From Argopecten irradians (lineage: Eukaryota > Mollusca > Bivalvia > Pectinida > Pectinidae), in the NCBI RefSeq assembly GCF_041381155.1, contig NC_091134.1:40011338-40075337 (forward strand): DNA of 64,000 bases, written 5' to 3'. The notes under the pieces are model-generated. The model was not told where the DNA came from and searched no databases. It saw only the letters and a list, made by a program, of their open reading frames with translations. Positions 43,201 to 50,200 of the stretch are shown here, one piece after another. A program made the translations under genes and the position numbers. Numbering within the stretch: the stretch's first letter is position 1; every line of letters begins with the position of its first letter.

Positions 43201-46200
43201 AAGGGATTCGAACCCGCATCCCAGAGGTGAAGGGCTTGGGAATCCCATGTGGGGCATGAAATATGCTGCCAAATACATGAACACCAATTTAAAGGTATAC
43301 ATACTTTCTATTTTTGTTTGAAAAGTGTTCTTCTTATAAGCAGGCCAAACATTGATGCGATGGTACTTCCAATATCTTACTTATTCAGAAAATGAATGCC
43401 AGGACAGTACATAAAACAGAGCATTATAAGCATTAAAGACAAATATTTTCAGTGTACATATGCTATATACTCTAGTAAAAAAAAAATCACTTACTTCCAT
43501 TTACAACTTTCACTTTCCTCCTGTTCTTCTTTTGTTTCTGTTGAACTTGAGGGATATCTTCTGTGAGGTCTCCCGTATCTCCATCAATAGAATCTGTCTC
43601 CTCAACTGAATCTGCTATTGAGGGTACTAAAAGGAAATCATATTCATATACCTACACATGCCTGGAATCAAGGCAGAGCCAAAAAGACAATTAATTAAAG
43701 ATATATAATTATAAAATCTCCTATATATGCTAGGAGACTCAGTGATTTCCTGCAATAATTTCAGGGGTCTGTACCTTTTCAATTGGGAAAAATTTACATT
43801 GTATTTTCTTGAAATGTTGGGAAGATACAGCAAAATTTCTCTAGGGAAAAGGCCCCAAATTTACCTAAAAAATCACTGAGGCTAGAATTTTTTTACTGTT
43901 AATTTGGTTGTATAAATTTCTGAGAATAGATTGCATGATTTCAAAATGAAATCTAGTATAAAATGGTCTGTGTCAATTTATTCATGTATTTGAATATAAT
44001 CCTACTTTTCCTTTAAAGAAGTACACATAGCTACTTTGTTATCATGTGGGTATTACATTGTAATTTTCAAGAATAACTTAATTCAAAATAAAATAAAAAT
44101 AAAAAAAATATTTGAAAGTTACTTTGATTTCATATATAAATATATGTATTTAAATAATAAAACAATAATAAAAGATTTGTTTCAATGTTCAGGGCTGGAA
44201 TAGATAATGAATAAAAGCAATAGAATCTGATATACCTTTTGGTGTTTTCATTTTCTTTGCTTTCAACCTTTGTTTCTTTTTCAGCATTTTCATCTTCTTC
44301 ATATCTGCAAGAAAAATAACAGGAAGCAAATTTCAGTTTAAATAGAAAACATAACATATATGTAATCAACACTCCAGTTCAAATGTTTACATGGGTGTAA
44401 TACTCATTAAAAGTCAATTATCCCGGCCTAAAATAGTATTAACATGTATTAATTACTACAACAACATTTGTATTACCACATGCAATGCAATTATTGTGAG
44501 CTACATCCATAAATAAATTTAAATCAAAAGAAAGTTGGTAAAATCAGACGAATTCCAGTCATGTTCATACAGGAGTCTGCATCAACTCTAACTGCTATGT
44601 AACCTTAGTATCTTCAATACTCTTGGGGTTACTATCACTGTCATTATATCTACCAATGGAATATTTCATCTGTGGTCACACGCAGGGACTTCAGTTTTGC
44701 TAAGAAATATTCCAGAAGTGTCATGGATACAACACATAATGACATTGAACTGATAGTATTGGTAAGCCCTAGAGTATAAAAGAATGTCAGATGTTTCGCC
44801 CCAAAGTCGGTTAGCTCCTAGACGTTTCAACCCACTTGTGACAGTTGGCCCCCATCCCCAGCTAATTAAAATCGATGTTTCATAGATAGTCATCCCAAAA
44901 AAAGTACAGTAAAAGCCCATTATATCGCCACCTTCTCTTTTCCTTGATTTTGGCGATATATCGAGTTTGGCGTATATCAGATTTGTCGTTAAAATCTTAA
45001 TTAGGCCTAAATATAGGTAGTTCTTTGGTGCCGTACTAAAACAGACTTAAATTTCTAGTCAGTCTGTGTACTGTACGGCCACTTCCTATTTTGTAATATG
45101 AATAGTTTCAAAATTAATGTAAATTTTGATAGTAGTCTTTCAATAAATATGTCAGCTTTATGTGTGTAAAATACGAAAACTGAACTCGTTTGTGTTACCA
45201 GGTGTCTTCGTTCACAACATTTTGTATTGCTTCCAAACACTCTTGAAAAAATTTCAAGAGATATTTTTCTTTTATATTGAATATATGCATTTATCATTGA
45301 CTTAAAGATCCAAGTATTTAATCATAATTCTTTCACGACAACGTGTACAAAATGTTACTGCGCAGCTCGGACCTGCCGGTTGGTGATCATGACCCAGGAC
45401 CTGGCCATGCCTTGTACCTGCGTATAGTGCGCACCCCCAACTTTTCACTTGATAAATTATGAAAAAAAGTGTGCACTATGCGCGCAAAAATACGGTAGTA
45501 AGTAAAACACTTTTACGAAAGTGAGTTTTATTCACCACAACTTGCGACAACTACCTGTAAAACAATAACAAAGGTGTACCCATATTGTTAATTGATTTCA
45601 CAGTGTACACACGGTCGTACACGCGGCCATAGTGTGTGTACCTGATTACCTGTCAGTCGGCAGTTGAGCACCTTACGAAAACATGTGTCCCTATTAACAG
45701 AATTTGGCGATATTAATGAGGTCATTATAGTGTTATTTTAATCATTTAATCCGCGAATGCCATGGCGGATGGCGGTAGGCGGGTTAGGCGATATATCAGG
45801 TGTATTTGTGTGAAGGTAAATCCGTTCTGAATAAATTCATGGCGATAAGCAGGTTTGGCGGTAAAATGGGTGGCGATATAACGGGGTTTTACTGTATACA
45901 ATGATAACTTTCACATTTGTTGCATTTCAATTTGGTTATCGAACTCACAGGGGGCCATTAATTCCTATCTTTTAAAGATAAGCCTCGATTCAGTTCTCTT
46001 TCCCACATATTGTACAGTTTTCAGTTTATCTACATAACATACATGTAGCTGGATATGGGTCACTGGTCTGTTCAAGTCATGCAAAACGCCATCTTGTCAA
46101 TCAACTAAATATTATACACTGACTGATGCTTGTGGTGAGAGCTCACTAGCCAATGAGATTTCATGGGGGAGGAGACATATGCATCAAGTGCCTGTCAATT

Positions 46201-46968
46201 ATACCTGACAGAGTGTTAATTAACTGATCAAAGGGACAACTATGGGAGCATGTCAACTGTGTTCTAAAAACCTCAGTAATACGAGAAGAAACAAGACAAG
46301 AATCTATTCTATATATTAATTGTATATGATTTTTTATTCATCTGATCGATTTGAAGCTTATTCATTTGTGGTACTTAATATTTGGTGCAAAGCGTCAGCG
46401 TTTTTAGGGCAAATTCTCTGGGGGCGAACCAACTTCTGGGCTGACCGACTTTTGGGGCTAAAGGTTTTGTACATAGTGTTAAATACGATCTCTCTCACTC
46501 AGATGATGCATGGTCACATCGACGACCGCGGGTTCAATTACTGGTTGGGGCCTAGACAGGTATTTTCCATGTCAATCTGGGTTTGTTTGGTTTTTTTTCT
46601 ATGACAGTTCACGATCTGATCATGCATATTAGATGTATAGTTAATGATCTGTACGCTAAAATGATAGTACATATAACAATCTTTTGGTTGTAATCGACTG
46701 TTTAGATATATTGCAAGCAGTGTATTGATCATTTTCAATTGAATTTTATGATTATCCTCAGGTGATTGCCTTTGTGTAAAAACGCCGTTTTTGAGAATGT
46801 GGTAATTTTGAGATCGATCTTGAATGAAAAGTTGCCTAACCCTAGAATATGATAAGGTCTATTATTCTGCTATACCGTATCTCATATCATAGACAATATC
46901 AAGGGGAAATGTAAATAAAAGCAACATGTTACACCACGTGTTGAGGTTTTTAACTTACCGGAAGCCAT
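19174..46968 (-). CDS. DDX18: DDX18-type DEAD-box ATP-dependent RNA helicase, 14 exons, 657 aa
   Basis: Seen: fourteen minus-strand exons, each bounded by AG/GT and in consistent phase, join to 1974 nt. In transcript order they are 46968-46959, 44304-44236, 43626-43495, 42745-42488, 42185-42026, 41744-41644, 40191-39992, 39477-39363, 38804-38665, 37447-37286, 29774-29622, 21960-21790, 19864-19687 and 19298-19174. Motifs by residue: Q-motif GFTHMTEIQ 191-199, Walker [10 protein letters not shown] 215-223, PTREL 252-256, TPGR 301-304, DEAD 326-329, SAT 357-359, TDVAARGLD 475-483, HRVGRTAR 504-511. The N-terminus (1-156) is lysine-rich then acidic. The C-terminus has a GGGGGFGY block (631-638) and a basic tail. 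Known: DDX18 (yeast Has1) is a nucleolar helicase of large-subunit ribosome biogenesis; the human protein is 670 aa, so this one is full length. Inference: functional gene. The family call is very secure; only the exon 1/2 start region rests on phase and splice sites alone. Confidence 0.96.
19687..19864 (-). CDS. DDX18: DDX18 exon 13 (C-terminal domain)
   Basis: 178 nt, phase 0 to 1. It encodes [20 protein letters not shown] and [11 protein letters not shown], the conserved DUF4217-type extension after the helicase core in this family. Confidence 0.97.
20367..20480. repeat. Tandem duplication, 60-bp period
   Basis: 'gtcagagagaagcttaaa' at 20367 recurs at 20427 with the downstream 'gaaggcaggtgct' and 'aatttgaattat'. 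A few substitutions and small gaps. In DDX18 intron 12. Confidence 0.85.
20564..20621. repeat. Cluster of CATGTGAA/TTCACATG inverted motifs
   Basis: Alternating TTCATGTGAAATTCACAT and TTTCACATGAATTTCATG blocks can fold into nested hairpins. Simple AT-rich palindromic sequence without a recognised element. Confidence 0.6.
21790..21960 (-). CDS. DDX18: DDX18 exon 12 (motif VI)
   Basis: 171 nt, phase 0 to 0. It encodes [20 protein letters not shown] and [27 protein letters not shown] (504-511) contains the arginine finger. Donor CAG/GTAAGT. Confidence 0.98.
24486..24516 (+). mobile_element. Short SINE 3'-end fragment
   Basis: 'gtccttgaatgaccctggct' followed by 'gttaataaaacgtaag' matches the plus-orientation 3' end of the family. 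Too short to date or delimit. A similar minus-strand scrap, 'acgtcctattaacagcc', lies at 28198. Confidence 0.4.
27209..27512. repeat. Diverged tandem repeat, about 145-bp period, two and a part units
   Basis: 'aaaattttggttgccatgg' at about 27209 and 'aaaattttggttgctatgg' at about 27353 each lead to 'acacaggttttt', 'gacaactcct' and 'gagacttg'. A third partial unit, 'gttaccatggttacccggtc', ends near 27512. In DDX18 intron 11. Confidence 0.75.
29622..29774 (-). CDS. DDX18: DDX18 exon 11 (motif V)
   Basis: 153 nt, phase 0 to 0. It encodes [34 protein letters not shown] and [13 protein letters not shown]. It stands alone between two introns of about 7.5 kb. Confidence 0.98.
34081..34130. repeat. 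Exact 25-bp tandem duplication
   Basis: The 25-bp unit beginning 'tcacaggttgtaagtttg' occurs twice with no change. DDX18 intron 10. Confidence 0.9.
34299..34425. repeat. Perfect 22-bp inverted repeat (stem-loop or small palindromic element)
   Basis: The arms at 34299-34320 and 34404-34425 are exact reverse complements (core GACATGCATTGGTGT), with an 83-bp loop. Could be a MITE remnant. In DDX18 intron 10. Confidence 0.8.
34635..34666. repeat. CAGACGGA microsatellite-like tract
   Basis: Interrupted (cagacgga)n, about four units. Confidence 0.8.
35004..35305. repeat. Three spaced direct repeats, GAAATGAATcctGCAA type
   Basis: 'gaaatgaatcctgcaacaat' at 35004 and 35243, and the variant 'gaaatgaatataaacctgca' at 35121. 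The last two continue together through 'attaggtgtgttga' and 'gtgataatga'. Spacing is about 120 bp. Confidence 0.7.
35545..35638 (-). mobile_element. Degenerate SINE copy
   Basis: 'gaggaaagccagagtaccct' plus 'taactgccccacatgggatt' match the central and box-B-side blocks of the 43068 copy, with box B eroded (GGATTCAAAG). In DDX18 intron 10. Confidence 0.6.
36610..36663. repeat. 27-bp tandem duplication
   Basis: The unit beginning 'aaacttgttaaactttttg' at 36610 recurs at 36637. Confidence 0.9.
36889..37142. mobile_element. MITE, copy 1 of a family with TIR C(T/C)GTATTCGACC
   Basis: 254 bp bounded by CCGTATTCGACCCAATAAGC and, inverted, CTGTATTCGACCATATAAGC. TA follows at 37143-37144; the left flank is CA. 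Both ends carry 'GCGCCC'-type sub-terminal blocks. No coding capacity. In DDX18 intron 10. Confidence 0.85.
37286..37447 (-). CDS. DDX18: DDX18 exon 10 (start of RecA-like domain 2)
   Basis: 162 nt, phase 0 to 0. It encodes [20 protein letters not shown], then [11 protein letters not shown] and [13 protein letters not shown], matching DDX18/Has1 domain 2. Donor CAT/GTAAGT. Confidence 0.98.
38665..38804 (-). CDS. DDX18: DDX18 exon 9 (motif III SAT)
   Basis: 140 nt, phase 1 to 0. It encodes [20 protein letters not shown] and [11 protein letters not shown]. The SAT motif at 357-359 couples ATP hydrolysis to unwinding. Acceptor TTTGCAG, donor CAG/GTAGGT. Confidence 0.98.
39363..39477 (-). CDS. 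DDX18: DDX18 exon 8 (DEAD box)
   Basis: 115 nt, phase 0 to 1. It encodes [20 protein letters not shown] and then [18 protein letters not shown]. The DEAD tetrad at 326-329 provides the catalytic acid for ATP hydrolysis. Confidence 0.98.
39992..40191 (-). CDS. DDX18: DDX18 exon 7 (motifs Ia and Ib)
   Basis: 200 nt, phase 1 to 0. It carries SPTREL (251-256), the family-typical [12 protein letters not shown], and [10 protein letters not shown] (299-308). Donor CAG/GTAAG. Confidence 0.98.
40393..40540. repeat. Degenerate tandem repeat with 'ggggagataatca' core, about 55-60 bp period
   Basis: Three related starts, 'aaaggggagaaaatcatac', 'aaaagggagataatcaat' and 'aatgaggagacaatcttac', are each followed by 'aattgcaact'-like sequence. 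Similar 'gggagataac' cores recur near 28366, 38590 and 38640. Confidence 0.55.
41385..41600 (+). other. Small ORF (71 aa) antisense in DDX18 intron 6
   Basis: Starts [20 protein letters not shown], with one possible membrane segment at residues 10-27 and a basic N-terminus. No homology recognised and no splice support. Most likely chance, but its codon composition is less AT-driven than that of neighbouring ORFs. Confidence 0.2.
41644..41744 (-). CDS. DDX18: DDX18 exon 6 (Walker A)
   Basis: 101 nt, phase 2 to 1. It encodes [20 protein letters not shown] with the P-loop AAKTGSGKT (215-223), then [15 protein letters not shown]. Donor GTACGC, acceptor TTACAG. Confidence 0.98.
42026..42185 (-). 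CDS. DDX18: DDX18 exon 5 (Q-motif exon)
   Basis: 160 nt, phase 1 to 2. It encodes [20 protein letters not shown] and then the Q-motif GFTHMTEIQ (191-199) that recognises adenine, ending in LLEGR. This aligns with the conserved start of the helicase core in human DDX18. Confidence 0.96.
42488..42745 (-). CDS. DDX18: DDX18 exon 4 (Lys cluster and Asp/Glu/Ser-rich acidic region)
   Basis: 258 nt, phase 1 to phase 1. It encodes [11 protein letters not shown] (residues 85-95), a likely nuclear/nucleolar localisation signal, then a long D/E/S-rich run (about 111-139) that resembles casein-kinase-2-type acidic regions. Donor GTAAGC, acceptor TTTTAG. Confidence 0.9.
42866..42958 (-). mobile_element. 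SINE 3' fragment, same family
   Basis: Contains 'ttggttggtttgttaattgg', an 'aacatcctagtattaaatagc' block related to the family's 3' end, and 'atttaaggacaacct'. Only about 110 bp from the fuller copy at 43068, in the same orientation. Diverged. Confidence 0.55.
43068..43240 (-). mobile_element. tRNA-derived SINE copy with intact Pol III box B
   Basis: Read on the minus strand: box B GGTTCGAATCC (43214-43204) is a perfect match to the consensus. It is followed by 'ccaggtactgacc', 'agtggtttttctc', 'ggcacgtccttacatgat' and a tail ending 'ggacgttaaaacaataaaac'. The 5' head with box A seems truncated. In DDX18 intron 3. Confidence 0.75.
43495..43626 (-). CDS. DDX18: DDX18 exon 3 (N-terminal linker)
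   Basis: 132 nt, phase 1 in and out, acceptor TTTTAG, donor GTAAGT. It encodes an acidic stretch ([17 protein letters not shown]) followed by a basic patch ([10 protein letters not shown]), as expected for the poorly conserved DDX18 N-terminus. Confidence 0.85.
44236..44304 (-). CDS. DDX18: DDX18 exon 2 (basic N-terminal segment)
   Basis: 69 nt, phase 1 in and out, acceptor TTGCAG and donor GTATAT. It encodes an almost purely lysine/methionine-rich stretch ([20 protein letters not shown]), typical of nucleolar protein N-termini. Homology is not diagnostic here; phase and splice sites support it. Confidence 0.8.
44907..45894. mobile_element. Non-autonomous DNA transposon (988 bp, long TIRs, TA target duplication)
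   Basis: The left end CAGTAAAAGCCCATTATATC and the inverted right end (CAGTAAAACCCCGTTATATC on the other strand) match with two differences, and both continue into GCCACC. TA lies at 44905-44906 and 45895-45896. Sub-terminal 'gcgatatatc' blocks are also inverted. No transposase frame is present. CAG ends and a TA target site suggest the Tc1/mariner/pogo superfamily. It sits in DDX18 intron 1. Confidence 0.88.
45355..45500. repeat. Second repeat fragment nested within the 988-bp element
   Basis: A short near-inverted pair lies here: 'gcgtatagtgcgcac' near 45420 and 'gtgtgcactatgcgcgc' near 45470, followed by 'aaaaatacggta'. It differs from the host element's ends and looks like an older insertion or internal palindrome. 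Family not recognised. Confidence 0.4.
46959..46968 (-). CDS. DDX18: DDX18 exon 1 (start codon, 10 coding nt)
   Basis: ATG GCT TCC G followed by a good GTAAG donor, phase 1. The ATG sits in AACATGGC, a favourable start context, and exon 2 joins in the same phase. It is the least certain exon because so few residues (MAS) are encoded. An ACCGGAAG ETS-like motif overlaps it at 46957-46964. Confidence 0.7.
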
Positions 46969-47232
46969 GTTGGATTTTGAATACCAACAAGCAAACCAAA
47001 GTCGTTAAAACATCAAATCTGTTTGAAAAAAAAAGGTAGGAGTTTCATGACTAATCAATTACTATATGAAACGATTCGATTTGTTGAAAGTTGTTTCGTA
47101 ACATATACTGTACAAATCTAATTTAGAAAAAAGGCTTTGCGACAATTAAACTTATCGCATGGACGCTTGACTATTACCTCCTTACAGTACACAACCAAAC
47201 ATTTTAAAGATCATGTACATTCCAACTGAAAC
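46969..47232. promoter_or_regulatory. Shared head-to-head promoter of DDX18 and the STI1-domain gene
   Basis: The two start codons diverge with only 264 bp between them. No convincing TATA box is seen for either. Both starts lie in AACATGGC, which resembles a YY1-type motif as well as a good Kozak context, and an ETS-like ACCGGAAG lies at 46957-46964 at the DDX18 edge. Inference: a TATA-less bidirectional housekeeping promoter. Transcription start sites cannot be read from the sequence. Confidence 0.6.
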
Positions 47233-47245
47233 ATGGCCGACACAG
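47233..47245 (+). CDS. STI1-domain gene exon 1 (start codon)
   Basis: ATG GCC GAC ACA G, then GT; phase 1. The context AACATGG is a strong start. The phase fits exon 2, and the position opposite the DDX18 start supports it. Confidence 0.7.
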
Positions 47246-50200
47246 GTTCGTTTCTAATGACGCTTCATCATTTCACTTATTTTGTTGTGCTATTGTTCTC
47301 TAAACTTTGGAAAATAATGTTTCCAAATATTCCGTTGCATTACAAATTTTAACATGTTTTTATTTGGAAGCTTTTTATTTCGATTTATTGTCATAAAAAG
47401 AAAAACCCATTGTTCAGTTATCAGCTTTCTGTTCTCCACAGTTCAGTTACAGACATGTGCGTGCATGTGGCTAATTATTAACGAATCTTACTAAACAACA
47501 GGATCACTAACAATATTTTTTCATGCATCTGATGTTGGCTTTAATTGACAATGCACGCATACCCATGTGTACATGTAACTGTATATCTTCACAGTCACAT
47601 ATTATCATGACATTATACATGTTTCATTGGCATTTTTTTTTCTATTTCAACACATACCCAATCGAATTAAAATAAGACTTGTAATTCCACTCCACTGCAA
47701 GTATTGAAGCCTAACGTAGAGCATCGTAATGGAATTGAATTACAACCTAAATTTGATCAGTGTCACCCTATGATAATTTTAATGTACATATATACCTATG
47801 TACGTCATGACTATAGATCAATATTAATGTAGAAGCAGATAATCAAATTCTGTCTGGTTTCCTTTCAGATGATGTTCCTCCATTGGAGGATATGTCAGAA
47901 ATGCTACAACAAGTTGAGAGACTGAGAGAACAAACACAAAAGAAAAAAGTTCAACAGAATGGAACATCAGACCATAATAAACAGGTTCAGTATCAGTATT
48001 TGTCCTTGTTTGATTAAATCTATCGCTTAGAAATTAGTTCCATGTACCATATTTGACCCAATAAGCGCCCAGGGCATTTAAAAAATTGAAAACATAAAAA
48101 GATGCTGAACAAGATGAAATTATTGCAAACCTATACAGTTTTGATAGTTTTGGTCTGATGCCCTGGCAATTGAAATGAGGCATCAAAAAAAGGAGGGGCG
48201 CTTAATAGCCGCTTATAGGGATATGAGCGCTAATTGGCTCGAATACAGTACATATTTTTTATATGGATGAAAAATTCATTCTCTGTGACTGAAGTGGCTA
48301 AATTATTAAGGTGTTCCACCATTTTACCACTAGCTCTCCAGCTCTGAGTCACAATTCCACATTAAACCATGTAACGCAGTCACTATGTACTAATCATGGC
48401 TCAGTTATTTTCCTTGGCATACACCGACTCCTTCAACACTGCTAGTTTAAAGGAAATTAAGCAAAAAATACTTCTAAATAATAAACTCCCATTCTTTTGT
48501 TCATGTTGCTGTCCAAACATTATTTATTTTACACTCACGCAATGCATGGAATGAGGTTGTTCCTAGCAGATATTTTTTTTGTGACAGTTTTTGATACCTT
48601 TTACCCTCTATGATAGTTGCTTTTTATTAAACAAAAATTGTAATCAGCATTCTTGTTATCACAAATGATGCAAACTTTTTTCAACAGAACGGATCAATGG
48701 AAAAGGTATCAGAAAGTCACACAAAAACACACAGCAACAAAACAACAGCAGAGGTGAAAAAGAAGGAAGAAGTAGTCAAGCCCACACCCAAATCAGGGGG
48801 AGATAATAAAGGTGGATTCGGAGGAATGAAGAAAGGTTTTCTATTTGGAGGAAGTTCATCTAAGACAACAAAGACAAAGAGTGCAATTGCTAAAAAGGAA
48901 ACAAAAACAGACTCTGATGATTTAACATTTATAAAAAAGAATGAAGAGGAGTCATCATCGCAGTTCAAGTTTTCTGAGGTAGAGAAAGCCATGAGTCAAA
49001 CATCTAGTTTACTAGAAAACAAAGGTAAAAGATCTGATATACAAAGACAAAGATAGATTGTTTGTAGTTTTTTATTAGTGTTCACATATGTCTATTATTT
49101 TAGTTGTAAATGAAAATTGATGAAAGGATAATATATAGTCTTTTATATTCTGAATTACATACTAAACTTTGGTTATAACTTTATCGTACAATCCTGAAAC
49201 TTTACACATATTTTCTTGAAATTGAAAAAGACGTCTACATATACACTGTATGTGCATGTAGTTCCTACTTTTAGATATGATACACAAACTTTCTTTAGAT
49301 CCACATTGAATGTTAGCTAATCAATCTATTAAAACTGCCAATGGTTATAAATACAATGTCCATCACAATAGTCCTGAAGTAATTATGATGTCACAATGCT
49401 ATGTATCCATAACGTCACAACTGTTACCAATTTGAACCACAAATGTGTACTTCAGGGTAGATAAAATTTGTAAAAGTCCTCCTGATGATGGCCGCCTAGC
49501 GGTCTAAACTTGTCGACCACATCAATATTCTGACCAAAATAAAGAAAAAAGAACACTTCTTGGATGTTGAGGATCCTTTATTTCTTGATTATATGTAATC
49601 CTGAAACTTAGAATAAAAGGAAAATAAACATGTTTGAAGTGAATGAATGAAATCACAAATAAAAAGAAAAATGAATGAAAGATAATCAGTGTAAAGGATA
49701 GAAAACAGGTATATACAGTGATTTTATTACTTGAATTTTATTAAAAAAAAAAAAAAAATCTTAAATAATATCCTGAATTAACTTAAAAACTATGTAGATG
49801 ACAAATGAAATTATTAATGAAAGTATAATGTTTGCAGCCGGATATTCTATACAAGTCAAAGTGTATTAAAATCTGACGTTTTTCCTCCACAGACTGGGTT
49901 ACAGATGAGTTGTTGGATAATGTACAGAAAAATGAACGTCTCACACGTTGACTTCAGGACCCCACATTTGCCCGGGCCCTGGCAGAATTTCAGACAAACC
50001 CTCAAGCTGCTGCTCTGAAATACCAGAACAATCCCGAATTTCAAGAGACTTTCAAAGACTTTTGTGGAATTATGGGTATGTAGATGTTGATCTGCATTTT
50101 CTTATTTTTACGTTTTTCCATTTTATAACTATGAGTTCATATAAAACTCTATATCAAATGCAAGGAACATACTTATCTAAAGACATCTTAGAGTTTCTAG

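Noticed and set aside
43190..43240. tRNA gene suggested by GGTTCGAATCC
   Set aside because: No acceptor stem, D-arm or anticodon arm can be placed upstream; the flanks match the SINE copies.
44757..46480. Similar 'accgactttggggc' sequences in opposite orientation near 44810 and 46440
   Set aside because: They lie on either side of the 988-bp transposon, but the similarity is about 25 bp and imperfect, so I could not define an element.
48717..48992. 91-aa minus-strand frame
   Set aside because: Antisense shadow of exon 3 of the STI1-domain gene.
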